Shown: piece after piece, positions 44,287-52,354 of the stretch
Layout of the letters: every line of letters begins with the position of its first letter
Position numbering within the stretch: the first letter of the stretch is position 1
Origin: Bythopirellula sp.
Lineage (GTDB): Bacteria > Planctomycetota > Planctomycetia > Pirellulales > Lacipirellulaceae
Reading direction: 5' to 3'
NCBI GenBank assembly: GCA_028285205.1
Contig: JANQQA010000142.1
Span: 1-64,000 of the forward strand
Length of the DNA: 64,000 nt
Notes under the pieces: model-generated
What the model was told of the DNA's origin: nothing
Databases searched by the model: none
Seen by the model: only the letters and a program-made list of their open reading frames with translations
Position numbers and translations under genes: made by a program

Positions 44287-44937
44287 ATGGAAATTACCGA
44301 GGTGCGCATCAAGCTCATGGAAGAACCAGGCGAACGGCTCAAAGCTTTTTGCTCGATCACTTTCGACAACTGCTTCGTCGTGCGAGATCTCAAGATCATC
44401 GAAGGCACCAACGGCCCATTCGTCGCGATGCCCAGTCGAAAGCTCACTTCCCACTGCCCTCGTTGCCGCTCGAAAAACCATCTCCGCGCCCAGTATTGCA
44501 ATCAATGCGGATCGTCGCTGCCGACGGACCGCATGCCCCAAGATCAAGACGGTCGAGCCAAGCTGTACGCCGACATCGCACATCCGATCAACTCAACTTG
44601 CCGCGAGCTCATTCAAAAGCACGTGATCGAGGAATTTGACCTCGAACTAGAACGGGCAAAAGATCCGAATTACGTTTCGCGGTATGACGATTTCGACGTC
44701 GACTACGACGAACCGAAACCGACTTCGCCATCGGCTCGCAAGACCGAGAAACGGTTCGATCAACCGCACGGCAAGCGCGCTCCCGCTTCGCACAACTCCA
44801 GGGAGTCAACCGAACGACCTGCCGATTCGAGTGCGGTGGTGCCACCTCCCAAAACGACCACTCCTCCTCCCCCGGCCAGTAACCCGCCCGTGCGGTCTGA
44901 CGGTGAATTTGGCGCCGGTATCTTCCCAGAGAACTAG
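44287..44937 (+). CDS. spoVG: SpoVG-family protein with inserted zinc ribbon
   Basis: 216 residues from the ATG at 44287, with AGGGAGA upstream; usual SpoVG has about 85-100. The SpoVG core starts [11 protein letters not shown], continues [34 protein letters not shown]-type strands, and resumes with [16 protein letters not shown] at about residues 94-109. Between the two halves lies a four-Cys zinc ribbon (Cys57, 60, 71, 74: CPRC ... CNQC). The C-terminal 85 residues are Pro/Ser/Arg-rich and probably disordered. SpoVG proteins bind nucleic acid and regulate after-transcription or division events. Insert and tail are additions peculiar to this lineage. Confidence 0.87.
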   Translation: MEITEVRIKLMEEPGERLKAFCSITFDNCFVVRDLKIIEGTNGPFVAMPSRKLTSHCPRCRSKNHLRAQYCNQCGSSLPTDRMPQDQDGRAKLYADIAHPINSTCRELIQKHVIEEFDLELERAKDPNYVSRYDDFDVDYDEPKPTSPSARKTEKRFDQPHGKRAPASHNSRESTERPADSSAVVPPPKTTTPPPPASNPPVRSDGEFGAGIFPEN

Positions 44938-45212
44938 TCCCCGCGTTGGCCGGGCACCATGTAGCCGGACAACCAGTTGCTTTGGTAGGTACGCGAGCCG
45001 CCTCTTCTGACGGCTGCCGGAAACTTTAGTAATTGCGTAGTTTTTACGTCTAGCGCAATCTCCCGGCAGAGTTGAAGCTACCGGAATCCCTTGCCGATAA
45101 CTTAACTTGTTGCCAAGTCCCCCATCTTTCCTGCTTGGATTTGAAACAGGAGTCATTCCTTCATTACGACCAGATTATCAACAGTTCCCTTCCACGGAGG
45201 CTCAGGATCTCG

Positions 45213-45521
45213 ATGGTGGAGTGCGAAACTAGCATTCACAGAATTGAAGATATACGCCAATACGTTACCCAAACACTCAGCAACTTTGAATTACTAAGAC
45301 CCGAAAGCTCCCGCCTAACAACCCGCCTACTAACCCGCAACGACCAACCGTGTGGCGTTTACTACTGCCTGCACGGGCCCAGAGCGGTCCGACTAACTGC
45401 TATCTGGGAAACGGACGCCAACACAATCTTGTTCTACGGCTCGCGTGGCGAGCGCGTGCAACGAACACGATTGTTGACCGCTCCTGACTTGGATCCCGCG
45501 GCACTGCAAGCGGCGGCCTAA
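45213..45521 (+). CDS. Small conserved protein, unknown
   Basis: 102 residues from the ATG at 45213, with AGGA five bases upstream and GGAGG a little further. The sequence is compact alpha/beta: a first helix HRIEDIRQYVTQTL, two strands RLLTRNDQPCGVYYCLHGPRAV (CGVYxCLHGPR) and AIWETDANTILFYGSRGER. I recall this pattern as a widespread planctomycete hypothetical protein, without function. The HGPR and YGSxGER elements hint at nucleic-acid or nucleotide contact; this is speculation. It precedes csrA by 148 bases on the same strand. Confidence 0.75.
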   Translation: MVECETSIHRIEDIRQYVTQTLSNFELLRPESSRLTTRLLTRNDQPCGVYYCLHGPRAVRLTAIWETDANTILFYGSRGERVQRTRLLTAPDLDPAALQAAA

Positions 45522-45577
45522 ACGGCACCGATGAGGCGCTTGATATCCGACCGACGACAAATATTTGATGCTTGGGG

Positions 45578-45605
45578 TTGCTGCTCGGAGCGGCATCCAT
45601 ATACT
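45578..45605 (+). promoter_or_regulatory. Candidate csrA promoter
   Basis: TTGCTG (45578-45583) and TATACT (45600-45605) are 16 bases apart. They lie about 65 bases upstream of the csrA start, leaving a short leader that contains an inverted repeat and the putative CsrA site. Confidence 0.45.
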
Positions 45606-45652
45606 ATACATAAGTTCATGCGTCCGACTCAAGTCGCATGACCACGAAAATC

Positions 45653-45664
45653 ATACACGGAGGT
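45653..45664 (+). promoter_or_regulatory. Putative CsrA-binding site over the csrA Shine-Dalgarno
   Basis: AUACACGGAGGU matches 10 of 12 positions of the CsrA SELEX consensus RUACARGGAUGU. Its GGAGG is the csrA ribosome-binding site, so bound CsrA would block its own translation, as known for E. coli csrA. The GGAGG part alone would be expected by chance at any good start; the flanking AUACA is the informative part. Confidence 0.5.
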
Positions 45665-45669
45665 GCAAG

Positions 45670-45882
45670 ATGCTGGTTCTTTCCCGCAAAGAGACCCAAC
45701 GAATTCGGCTAGGCGAAGACATCGTAATCACGGTTGTGCGAATTGGTGGCGACAAAGTTCGACTAGGGATCGAAGCACCGCGAGACATGCTTGTGCTTCG
45801 TGATGAGCTCGAACCTCTCGCGTCGCCGGCCCTCAGCAAAGGAGCTGGAGCGGGCCTGCAAACGACACGCTGCGTGGCCTAG
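45670..45882 (+). CDS. csrA: Carbon storage regulator CsrA
   Basis: 70 residues from the ATG at 45670, with GGAGG seven bases upstream. The sequence MLVLSRKETQRIRLGEDIVITVVRI followed by GDKVRLGIEAPRDMLVLRDEL covers the whole CsrA fold, including N-terminal Leu4-Ser5-Arg6 and the RD element (R-D-M-L-V-L-R) that bind RNA. It is a dimeric RNA-binding post-transcriptional regulator. The usual flagellar partner (FliW) is not seen nearby. Confidence 0.95.
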   Translation: MLVLSRKETQRIRLGEDIVITVVRIGGDKVRLGIEAPRDMLVLRDELEPLASPALSKGAGAGLQTTRCVA

Positions 45883-45994
45883 ACGCCAGCGGGCGACGCT
45901 AACTGGCAATGCCAGCACATGCGAAGTCTGGCGCTTCTCGGAGCCAATTCTCTTCTGTTGATATGTCTCCTCCTACCAAAACAAGAGCGCATAG

Positions 45995-46026
45995 AAAAAG
46001 CCGCCTGGCAAGAATGCCGGCGGCTT
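45995..46026 (-). terminator. Rho-independent terminator of the small minus-strand gene
   Basis: AAGCCGCC(T)GGCA / TGCCGGCGGCTT pairs with one bulged T around an AGAA loop. On the minus strand it is followed by a run of five T, 43 bases past the stop codon at 46069. On the plus strand it may also close csrA. Confidence 0.75.
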
Positions 46027-46068
46027 GGGTTGTTTGAAATCTTGCTAGCGTGCGGTGGGACGCTATCT

Positions 46069-46299
46069 CTAGTCGCGGGGACGAACGGCCCCCGTCAGTC
46101 CGCTGTAGTCCGCTCTATCGCTCTCGTGCCACAGCGGCTGTCCCATGCGGACTCGCTCAGCCATTACTTCCAGCTTCTCGCGGGAGCCAGCAGGCGCTTG
46201 GGTGGCCTTAAAGCCATTGTCTGCGTTAGGTGCAAAATCTTCGTCATGGCCATACTTGAGAATGGCTTCGAAGACGTTTTTCAGCTTTGGGTCGGGCAT
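46069..46299 (-). CDS. Small conserved planctomycete protein, unknown
   Basis: 76 residues from the ATG at 46299, with GGAG eight bases upstream; an ATG two codons earlier would overlap that site. It starts MPDPKLKNVFEAILKYGHDEDF and ends PLWHESDRADYSGLTGAVRPRD, both of which look conserved rather than random, with the middle GSREKLEVMAERVRMG a likely helix. A good Shine-Dalgarno and a strong terminator downstream support a real gene. Function unknown. The larger plus-strand frame over it is judged a shadow. Confidence 0.65.
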   Translation of the reverse strand: MPDPKLKNVFEAILKYGHDEDFAPNADNGFKATQAPAGSREKLEVMAERVRMGQPLWHESDRADYSGLTGAVRPRD

Positions 46300-46842
46300 T
46301 TTCATCTCTCCAGCGAATCGATCGCAATGCGGCCGGTTCCGGCGGGGCTAGCTCCGGATGTACCGAGAGCCAGTAAAACCGGCACAGGGGGGAAGGAAAA
46401 ATTGTCCATAATCAGCGGCGGCGCGTTCAGAGCTAGATTCGTCACTGTCGTATTGCTGACTTCGCCCAGCTTCATCATTCGGGGGGGCCTACCCCGCGGG
46501 CGAACCTGTCTCAGACGAATCTTCTTGTTCGGCTGCCGTTAGTGATTCCTGAGAAAGGATTATTACCACTCTGTTAAGGAAGTCAAGTTTTTTCTTGATG
46601 GGTATTGACAGATTCTGTTTGCACCAAACTCTCTTTCCGCTAACTTTGCAGTCTGGGTCAAGTAGGAACGCTATTTCTACGCATTCTGGCGTCCGCGAGT
46701 TCAATTTATTGGTCGCCGCTAACCGGCCAATCCACCTCAACCCCGCAAAGTTATGGCAGTGCCCGGGTGGACATTCTGCGAATAAATCAGCACCATGCGG
46801 CAGTTCCTGACTGCCACGCACCTCCAACTTCGGGTTTCCTCA
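46300..46842. other. Intergenic region (543 bases)
   Basis: This region should hold the promoters for the small minus-strand gene and the YjbQ-family gene. Open frames here lack conserved character. No hairpin or RNA family was recognised. Confidence 0.35.
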
Positions 46843-47262
46843 ATGTCTTGGACAACGCGTACTCTGCAACTCACGGCCCGCCCGCGCGGATTTCATCTCA
46901 TTACCCGCGAGGTCGTTGAAGCTCTGCCGGAACTTGCCGACCTCAATGTGGGCATCCTTCACCTGTTCATCCAGCACACGTCGGCATCGCTATCAATCAA
47001 CGAAAATGCCGATCCCGACGTACCGCTCGATCTGGAGAGCTCGCTGTCAGCGATAGCTCCCGAAGATTTCCCCCACCGCCACACCTGCGAGGGCCCCGAC
47101 GACATGCCCGCCCACGTCAAGTCCTCGCTGCTGGGCAGCTCGCTGTCGATTCCCATCCACAACGGGCGCCTGCAACTGGGCACGTGGCAGGGCCTCTACC
47201 TCTGCGAACACCGCAACCGCGGCGGCAGCCGACGGGTGGTCGCGACCGTGTGGGGTGAGTAG
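46843..47262 (+). CDS. YjbQ/UPF0047-family protein
   Basis: 139 residues from the ATG at 46843 (MSWTTRTLQLTARPRGFHLIT); the longer frame adds 16 unlikely residues. HTSASLSINENADPDVPLDLE, HRHTCEGPDDMPAHVKSSLLGSSLSIPI, and LGTWQGLYLCEHRNRGGSR are the conserved His/Asp-rich metal-site motifs of UPF0047. YjbQ in E. coli has thiamine-phosphate synthase side activity, but the real role is unknown. It is a single-gene unit. Confidence 0.92.
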   Translation: MSWTTRTLQLTARPRGFHLITREVVEALPELADLNVGILHLFIQHTSASLSINENADPDVPLDLESSLSAIAPEDFPHRHTCEGPDDMPAHVKSSLLGSSLSIPIHNGRLQLGTWQGLYLCEHRNRGGSRRVVATVWGE

Positions 47263-47382
47263 CTGGTCCCCGGTGTGCCCACCTGTTTCGACGTGGGCGG
47301 CGAGAACGCTGCCGCTCGCGTGAGTTTTGCTGCTTTTTGCCGCTTCGCTCGGGTCGCGGAACGCGATTTTTCAACGCAGAAG

Positions 47383-48168
47383 TCACTCTTTTTGCGTGTC
47401 GTCACTTCCGTTTTGCTCGGCAATCTGCGACTCACGGCAGTTGCTAGGCACGCAAAATGGGACGACTTTTGCCTTTTTGGAATCCCCTTCAGCAGCATTT
47501 TCGTCGGCAGCATTTTCCGAAGCTGTGGCTGCTGCCGTTTGGCTTAATTCTCGGGCTCGTCGACGCGGGTCGAAGCTGTCAGACATCAAACGTAACTCAG
47601 CTTCAACCTCGTCCAGTGGATTCCAGAGGTCGAGACTCAGCTCGTCCGCAGCGTCCAACGAACTGGCGGCATCGCGTTGCTCGAAAAAACGCATCGCCTC
47701 GCGAAGCTTGCTACCGCTGCGCAGTTTGTCCCAAGCATGCCGCATCGCGTAGTCGATCACCGCTTTCACGCGTCTGACCACCCGACGTCGAATGGCGGGA
47801 AACTCGATTTCCTCTTCAAAGACATTGATCAAGTCGCGTCGCAACGCACTTAGTTCCTTCGACCCAAATTGTTGCTTTTGTTGGCCGAAGTGTTCCGGGT
47901 CAGAACGTTCGAGCATCCACGCGGCTGCCCGCCAATGCGTTTGTACCGCCTGCTTCATCGCCTGCAGCGGCGCTAACTGTGCGGCGGCATTGGCGCGGCG
48001 CACCCGTTCGTCGAATGCTTCGCTGCGTTTCTGTTCGCGCCTGATCGTATCGACCGAACAACCCACATACTCGGCTGCCTGTTTCAAGCTGGCACCCGCC
48101 GCAAGAAATGCACACACTTCCCGCCGTTTGCCATCGTCCAACGCCCGTGGGCGACCTTGCTTCGCCAT
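47383..48168 (-). CDS. HTH DNA-binding protein, terminase-small-subunit-like
   Basis: 261 residues from the ATG at 48168, preceded by GAGG eight bases upstream. The N-terminal KQGRPRALDDGKRREVCAFL leads into a homeodomain-like HTH (AGASLKQAAEYVGCSVDTIRREQKR), a pattern found in phage terminase small subunits and in a few chromosomal regulators. A middle AWMLERSDPEHFGQ resembles the HWRAAAWMLER element of such terminase relatives. The C-terminal half is helical and Ala/Glu-rich. No phage genes lie near, so it may be a domesticated DNA-binding protein. It is convergent with the YjbQ gene. Confidence 0.75.
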   Translation of the reverse strand: MAKQGRPRALDDGKRREVCAFLAAGASLKQAAEYVGCSVDTIRREQKRSEAFDERVRRANAAAQLAPLQAMKQAVQTHWRAAAWMLERSDPEHFGQQKQQFGSKELSALRRDLINVFEEEIEFPAIRRRVVRRVKAVIDYAMRHAWDKLRSGSKLREAMRFFEQRDAASSLDAADELSLDLWNPLDEVEAELRLMSDSFDPRRRARELSQTAAATASENAADENAAEGDSKKAKVVPFCVPSNCRESQIAEQNGSDDTQKE

Positions 48169-48647
48169 TTGTCTTACCTCCCTCCACGAAAATTGCCTTA
48201 ATACTGGCAGGTGCACAGCACCTCCAAAGATTGACTCACAAGGCCCATTTTCTCGCAACCGGAAGCCAATTTCAGCAACGATTTTTGGCCGCCCTCAGGA
48301 TGGGGGGAAGGGAAGGGGGGAGTTTGAAGGATGAAGGTGGAAGTTTGAAGGTGGAAGGTGGAAACTTGAGCACTCTTACGTAGACATCAGCGGACGATAG
48401 CAGCACAAGAAAGTTAGCCACGCAGAGCGGGGAAAGGCAACTCGCTAACGTCCTACTCTCATCACGCTACGCGAACATGGTTCCGCTAAAGTGCCGATGA
48501 CGATGAATCCTGGTGGAGTTACGAACTCGACGATTCCAAGCTCGGTGAGTCAAACCTCTGCGCGCAACGGTCGAACAGATACTGTTGCGATCAGTTGCGC
48601 CCGGCCTGTACAGCCTGAGGAAACAATGTGCCAATCGTCGCAGCCGA
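48169..48647. other. Intergenic region with a purine-rich repeat (479 bases)
   Basis: The spacer lies between the HTH gene start and the end of the PEP-CTERM gene at 48648. It contains a GA/GT-rich low-complexity repeat at about 48297-48368 and no supportable gene. Confidence 0.4.
48297..48368. repeat. Purine-rich low-complexity repeat
   Basis: Short imperfect copies of AGTTTGAAGG and GAAGGTGGAA follow each other (agtttgaaggatgaaggtgg, then aagtttgaaggtggaaggtg), after a run of G. It is slippage-prone spacer DNA, non-coding on both strands as far as I can tell. Confidence 0.5.
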
Positions 48648-49433
48648 TCAAAGTCTGCTGGTCGTATAGACAATGAGAAAAACCATGAATACGGCCAGAG
48701 TCGAAGGCTCTGGCACAACCAGAGTCGATACCCACTGGTTGGCGATTTCCAGCGCTGCATCATCGACGTCGACGCCAAGCAGCACGTGCGCCGAAGGTCT
48801 GCCATCCAAGCCTTCGACCTCTGCTGCGATTTCAAGCAGGTAGACGCCCGGCGTCGGTGAGTCTGTTGACGAAACTTGAAGGTCTGAGTTGCCGAAGATG
48901 CTAAACGGAACGTGGACGTGCAGATACCCTGTTTCGGTAGTCGTTGCGAACTCGAAACCGTCCACCGCAGAAGCCGACCCATCGATCAACACGCTGGAGA
49001 CAAACAGCTCATCCCCGTACACGGCTACCTCGTCCGCCGGCACGGGCCCAAACGTAGTAGCCCCAATCCCATCCCAGTGCGACAGGTTCAGTCCAGTTAA
49101 TATCGACGGCACGATATCGAATGAGACCGATGCTTCCGGCGGAAGCGGTGCTGCACCAGTCGGCAAAAGGTCGAGCTGAGCAGTGGGGATCGCCGACCAT
49201 CCAGGGTTATTGCCCCACGCTAATCCAGGAGCACTAGGGGGGATTCGCGTCGAGCCTCGGAAAACGCGTGATCCGAAAACCGGCTCAAGTTGCGCAAACT
49301 CGTAACCTCCCAGTTTCAGCTCTCCACCTTCCTGAAAGAGCATCATGTCCAAGTGCTGGGCTCGCAATTGGTCGGCTGCACCGACGACCCACGCCAAGAC
49401 GACAAGAATTACAGATCTGCTAATCCGCTTCAT
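48648..49433 (-). CDS. PEP-CTERM protein, paralogue of the next gene upstream
   Basis: 261 residues. Signal peptide (VILVVLAWVVGAADQLRAQ), then a beta-rich domain with MLFQEGGELKLGGYEF, an HWDGIGATTFGPV region and TGYLHVHVPFSIFG, and C-terminal VPEPSTLAVFMVFLIVY followed by TSRL. It shares the overall domain and several phrases with the PEP-CTERM protein at 49442-50443, which lies 8 bases upstream in the transcript. This one lacks the dockerin pair. The role is unknown; PEP-CTERM proteins are sorted to the outer envelope by an exosortase. Confidence 0.85.
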   Translation of the reverse strand: MKRISRSVILVVLAWVVGAADQLRAQHLDMMLFQEGGELKLGGYEFAQLEPVFGSRVFRGSTRIPPSAPGLAWGNNPGWSAIPTAQLDLLPTGAAPLPPEASVSFDIVPSILTGLNLSHWDGIGATTFGPVPADEVAVYGDELFVSSVLIDGSASAVDGFEFATTTETGYLHVHVPFSIFGNSDLQVSSTDSPTPGVYLLEIAAEVEGLDGRPSAHVLLGVDVDDAALEIANQWVSTLVVPEPSTLAVFMVFLIVYTTSRL

Positions 49434-49441
49434 CTCGAACC

Positions 49442-50443
49442 TCAGCGAAAGGTACAGGAGAGCGTCAAGGCCGCGGTAGTGAGGACTATCAACGAAGTCG
49501 GCTCTGGAACTGAGGCGACCGGCGCTGGTGCCGCATCGAACTGCTGCTGCCAGATCATAAAGTCCGCGCCATCAACGCTGGAGTCGCCATTGGCGTCGCC
49601 TTGGGCCAAGGTCGCGCCTTGCCCGCCGTAGTTGGTTTGCCAAACGTTGAGATCCGCACCGTCGACGAAGCTGTCGCCGTTGAAGTTGGCAGAGTCGCCC
49701 GGTTCAGCAGGCGACAGTATGCTGTCGGCCCAAGCGATTGCAGCCTCACTAGCAGCAGTGTCTACATCGCCCGTGTAAAGCGCGAGATAAACTTGCTGTA
49801 CTCCCTGTAAGTTCTCGCTCTCAAGGCCGAACGAGATGAGGTACATCCCCAGTTCGGGCGGCATCTCGGGCGTACCAACAACTCCGAACCGTGGGTGATC
49901 GTGCAGCCCGCCGGTCGGCGAGGTCACATCGAGATCAATCCCTGGCACGTCAAGATCTTCACCATTGGCGAAGCCCGAAGATTCAAAAGGGGCGAAGACA
50001 CTGCCGCGGTAGGCCCAAAAGGCCGAGCCATTGTCGACCGGTGTGAAGTTCACATCATTCGAGTAGTCACCATCCTCGCCATCGTCCACCGCGTTCCAGT
50101 GCCACAGGTTGGCCGACTCCACGCCGTCAAGCTGAAAGCTGAGGATCGAGAAATTCAGCAGGCTATCGCCGGGAAGGGTCGCATAACCATCCGGTAATTC
50201 CCCGGAACTGATCCCGAGGAATCCCGGATTGGTTGACACTTGATTCACCCGACCTTGGCCGTCTGTGAAGGCCCCAAAGAACCTTGCTGGAAAGACCAGT
50301 GAGTCGCCAACCACGGCCAAGCTGCCGTCGCGAGTGCCAAGAAGGATATCGCTATGTTGTGCCCACGCGGTGCCCTCAACCAGGCCGAATCCGGCAAGGC
50401 AGGCAAGCAGAATCAAGCTACTGTTGGAGCGTGCGCCCTTCAT
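49442..50443 (-). CDS. PEP-CTERM protein with dockerin-like repeats
   Basis: 333 residues. Signal peptide (LILLACLAGFGLVEGTAWA), a beta-rich domain (SDILLGTRDGSLAVVGDSL, LWHWNAVDDGEDGDY, LHDHPRFGVVG), two dockerin-like elements (DSANFNGDSFVDGADLNVW and DANGDSSVDGADFMIW), then VPEPTSLIVLTTAALTLS and a short basic end. Dockerins bind calcium and cohesin domains in cellulosomes; in planctomycetes they occur singly on secreted proteins and their partner is unknown. SD is AAGGAA 11 bases before the start. First gene of a two-gene unit. Confidence 0.85.
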   Translation of the reverse strand: MKGARSNSSLILLACLAGFGLVEGTAWAQHSDILLGTRDGSLAVVGDSLVFPARFFGAFTDGQGRVNQVSTNPGFLGISSGELPDGYATLPGDSLLNFSILSFQLDGVESANLWHWNAVDDGEDGDYSNDVNFTPVDNGSAFWAYRGSVFAPFESSGFANGEDLDVPGIDLDVTSPTGGLHDHPRFGVVGTPEMPPELGMYLISFGLESENLQGVQQVYLALYTGDVDTAASEAAIAWADSILSPAEPGDSANFNGDSFVDGADLNVWQTNYGGQGATLAQGDANGDSSVDGADFMIWQQQFDAAPAPVASVPEPTSLIVLTTAALTLSCTFR

Positions 50444-50504
50444 AGCGATATCATTCCTTAAAGGTGAGTGGCTGGCGAGTCATTATGGCCGACTAGGCTG
50501 CAAG

Positions 50505-51224
50505 TTAGGCGCGGCGACGCAAAGCGCATGCTCCGATTCCTAGTGCGAGCAAAGCAACCGACGTCGGCTCCGGTACTGGCGTGAACTCGAATTGCACGAC
50601 AGCGGAGAATCCAGTGCTCGTAAACCCACTAGTGGTGCCGAATCCGGTATGCACTCGCGAAGTGATTCCCATCGCCTCAGCCTCGGTGTAGGTGTCAATG
50701 CTGCCGATACCTACGGCTTGTCCTTGGTAGGTGATGTCCAGAAGTAGGTTGCCGGCATTTGGATCGTAGAGGAAGGGGGTGTCAAAAGTGATCGGGACGA
50801 AATCATTAGGAGTTTCGTCCCCAGGAAACAAGATGCTGAGACTATCAGTAGAGAGGACAACTGTCTCACCAGCGCCGATGTTGTCGTCAAATGTTGCCGA
50901 GAGAGTGCCCGGATCAAGCGCGGTTGTTGAGAGCTTAACCTCATACGACGCTGGTGCGTATACATTACCGCCCGGATTTCCGCCGCCATCGTAACGAAAT
51001 GCCACCGACGTGAGTGTGCCCGGCACGGAGCCAAAAGCCGAGGCGTCCCAGACTTGCTGATAGCGCGCACCGAAGTCAAAGTCCGAGCTAAACGGACGGG
51101 TGTTGCTGCTGCCGCCTTCAATGGATTCCGAGGCCGGCCCAGGGACCAACAGTTGTTGTGCTTGCAAACTCGTGCTTGCGAGCACGGCTAGCGCGATCGC
51201 AAAGAAGGTTGTCTTGAGACTCAT
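50505..51224 (-). CDS. PEP-CTERM protein, unknown
   Basis: 239 residues with a strong ribosome-binding site (GGAGGAA, 7 bases). Signal peptide (TFFAIALAVLASTSLQAQ), one beta-sandwich domain (RYQQVWDASAFGSVPGTLTSVAFRYDGG, LLLDITYQGQAVG) and C-terminus VPEPTSVALLALGIGACALRRRA. The body pattern is that of a common PEP-CTERM-associated sandwich, with no catalytic motif seen. It probably is anchored in or released from the outer envelope. A cluster of TTGCA elements lies upstream. Confidence 0.85.
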   Translation of the reverse strand: MSLKTTFFAIALAVLASTSLQAQQLLVPGPASESIEGGSSNTRPFSSDFDFGARYQQVWDASAFGSVPGTLTSVAFRYDGGGNPGGNVYAPASYEVKLSTTALDPGTLSATFDDNIGAGETVVLSTDSLSILFPGDETPNDFVPITFDTPFLYDPNAGNLLLDITYQGQAVGIGSIDTYTEAEAMGITSRVHTGFGTTSGFTSTGFSAVVQFEFTPVPEPTSVALLALGIGACALRRRA

Positions 51225-51637
51225 TAGTTCTTCCTCCGGTGCAGGGTGTTACATCAGCTAGAGACGTGGAGGCCGTTAAACGGCGTAAACCCAATAGACT
51301 ACCGATACGCAATTGATTTGCAAGTGCGTGATTTGCACATCTTGCTGCATCTTCGGCTCAGGCAGAAGAAAAGCCTGCATATGCAATGCAATTTCAATGC
51401 GAGTGCTGTCCGAGGATCGGGAGCTTTCGTTCTTTTCATCGCAGAAGTGCGTGAATTGACCAATTGGGCGACTAGAGTTGGGCGCGCAGGTGTGAACCTT
51501 CTCTGGTGGAAACTGCGAGATGCCAACTGCGCGAAGACTGAAACACCGCACGCAATTCGCCGCGACATCCGGAAGCTGCTATACTCCGTAAAAAACCACT
51601 CCATTCCATTCAGCTAACTCTGACGTCAAGTCGGCAG
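51225..51637. other. Intergenic region upstream of the PEP-CTERM gene (413 bases)
   Basis: The divergent spacer contains several TTGCA/TGCAA words between 51310 and 51400 (see findings). No gene was supported. Confidence 0.4.
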
Positions 51638-52075
51638 GTGCACGCCGTGTTCACATTTGGAAGAGAGCACGAACGTGAGTGTGCTCTCAGCTATCTACGT
51701 AGACGTGACGACAACGCTCCGGTCACTGAGCTGGTGGATGCAGTCCATGATTTCCTTAATGGTGAATGCACCAAAGAATCGCTAAGTGGAACAATTGTCA
51801 ATCTATTCGTAGAGGGCAGCAGCGGTGCATGGGAGCAAGCTGGTTCGTGGTTGCGAAGGTTAGTCCACGAAGACTCCGACTTTCAGCTTGTGTGGCGGGA
51901 ATTAGCTGAGCATCGCAAGGGAACTGTTCGCTTCAGAGTAGCTTGTCATATCAACGATATGCCGGCAGCTTTGGCGAGAGAATTGGGCTCACGACTTGCA
52001 GAAGACCCTCACAAGAAAACTCGTGCAATAGCGAAAGCGCGATTGGATGAACTTTCCGATCATCCAGCGTCGTGA
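51638..52075 (+). CDS. Small helical protein, HEAT-like, unknown
   Basis: 145 residues from a GTG at 51638; a second GTG lies three codons on. It is helical and soluble, with two or three HEAT-like helix pairs (YLRRRDDNAPVTELVDAVHDFL, SSGAWEQAGSWLRRLVHED, RVACHINDMPAALARELGSRL, KKTRAIAKARLDEL). No catalytic motif is visible. Such small HEAT-like proteins often are immunity or binding partners. The gene is isolated between spacers, and its start is not strongly supported. Confidence 0.55.
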   Translation: MHAVFTFGREHERECALSYLRRRDDNAPVTELVDAVHDFLNGECTKESLSGTIVNLFVEGSSGAWEQAGSWLRRLVHEDSDFQLVWRELAEHRKGTVRFRVACHINDMPAALARELGSRLAEDPHKKTRAIAKARLDELSDHPAS

Positions 52076-52354
52076 AGACTACGGTCGGATAGCAAAATAC
52101 CTGACGCTACGTCGCACCGGCGTGAAACTTCCGAAGCGGGGTTGCCAACTTGCGTCTGACGATGAAGTCAATGCGTCAAGTCAGATTCGGGAAATCAAAT
52201 CCTGCCCCGGAATGTTCTGACTAACGCGACCGCGAATCGGCGGTTCTCAGCCTTGCGCCCTGCCTCCAGGGTTGCCATTTTGGCGCCTCCCTGACACATT
52301 GAGTTCGCCAGCCGAGCGTCCGTTGGCCTTCAACATGAACGCGTCGCCTCACAC

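Noticed and set aside
45919-46542. A 207-codon plus-strand frame downstream of csrA
   Set aside because: It covers a terminator hairpin and the antisense of a small minus-strand gene that has a better ribosome-binding site and conserved-looking ends.
46489-46827. A 112-codon minus-strand frame between the small gene and the YjbQ gene
   Set aside because: No family pattern or good ribosome-binding site; it overlaps the YjbQ upstream region.
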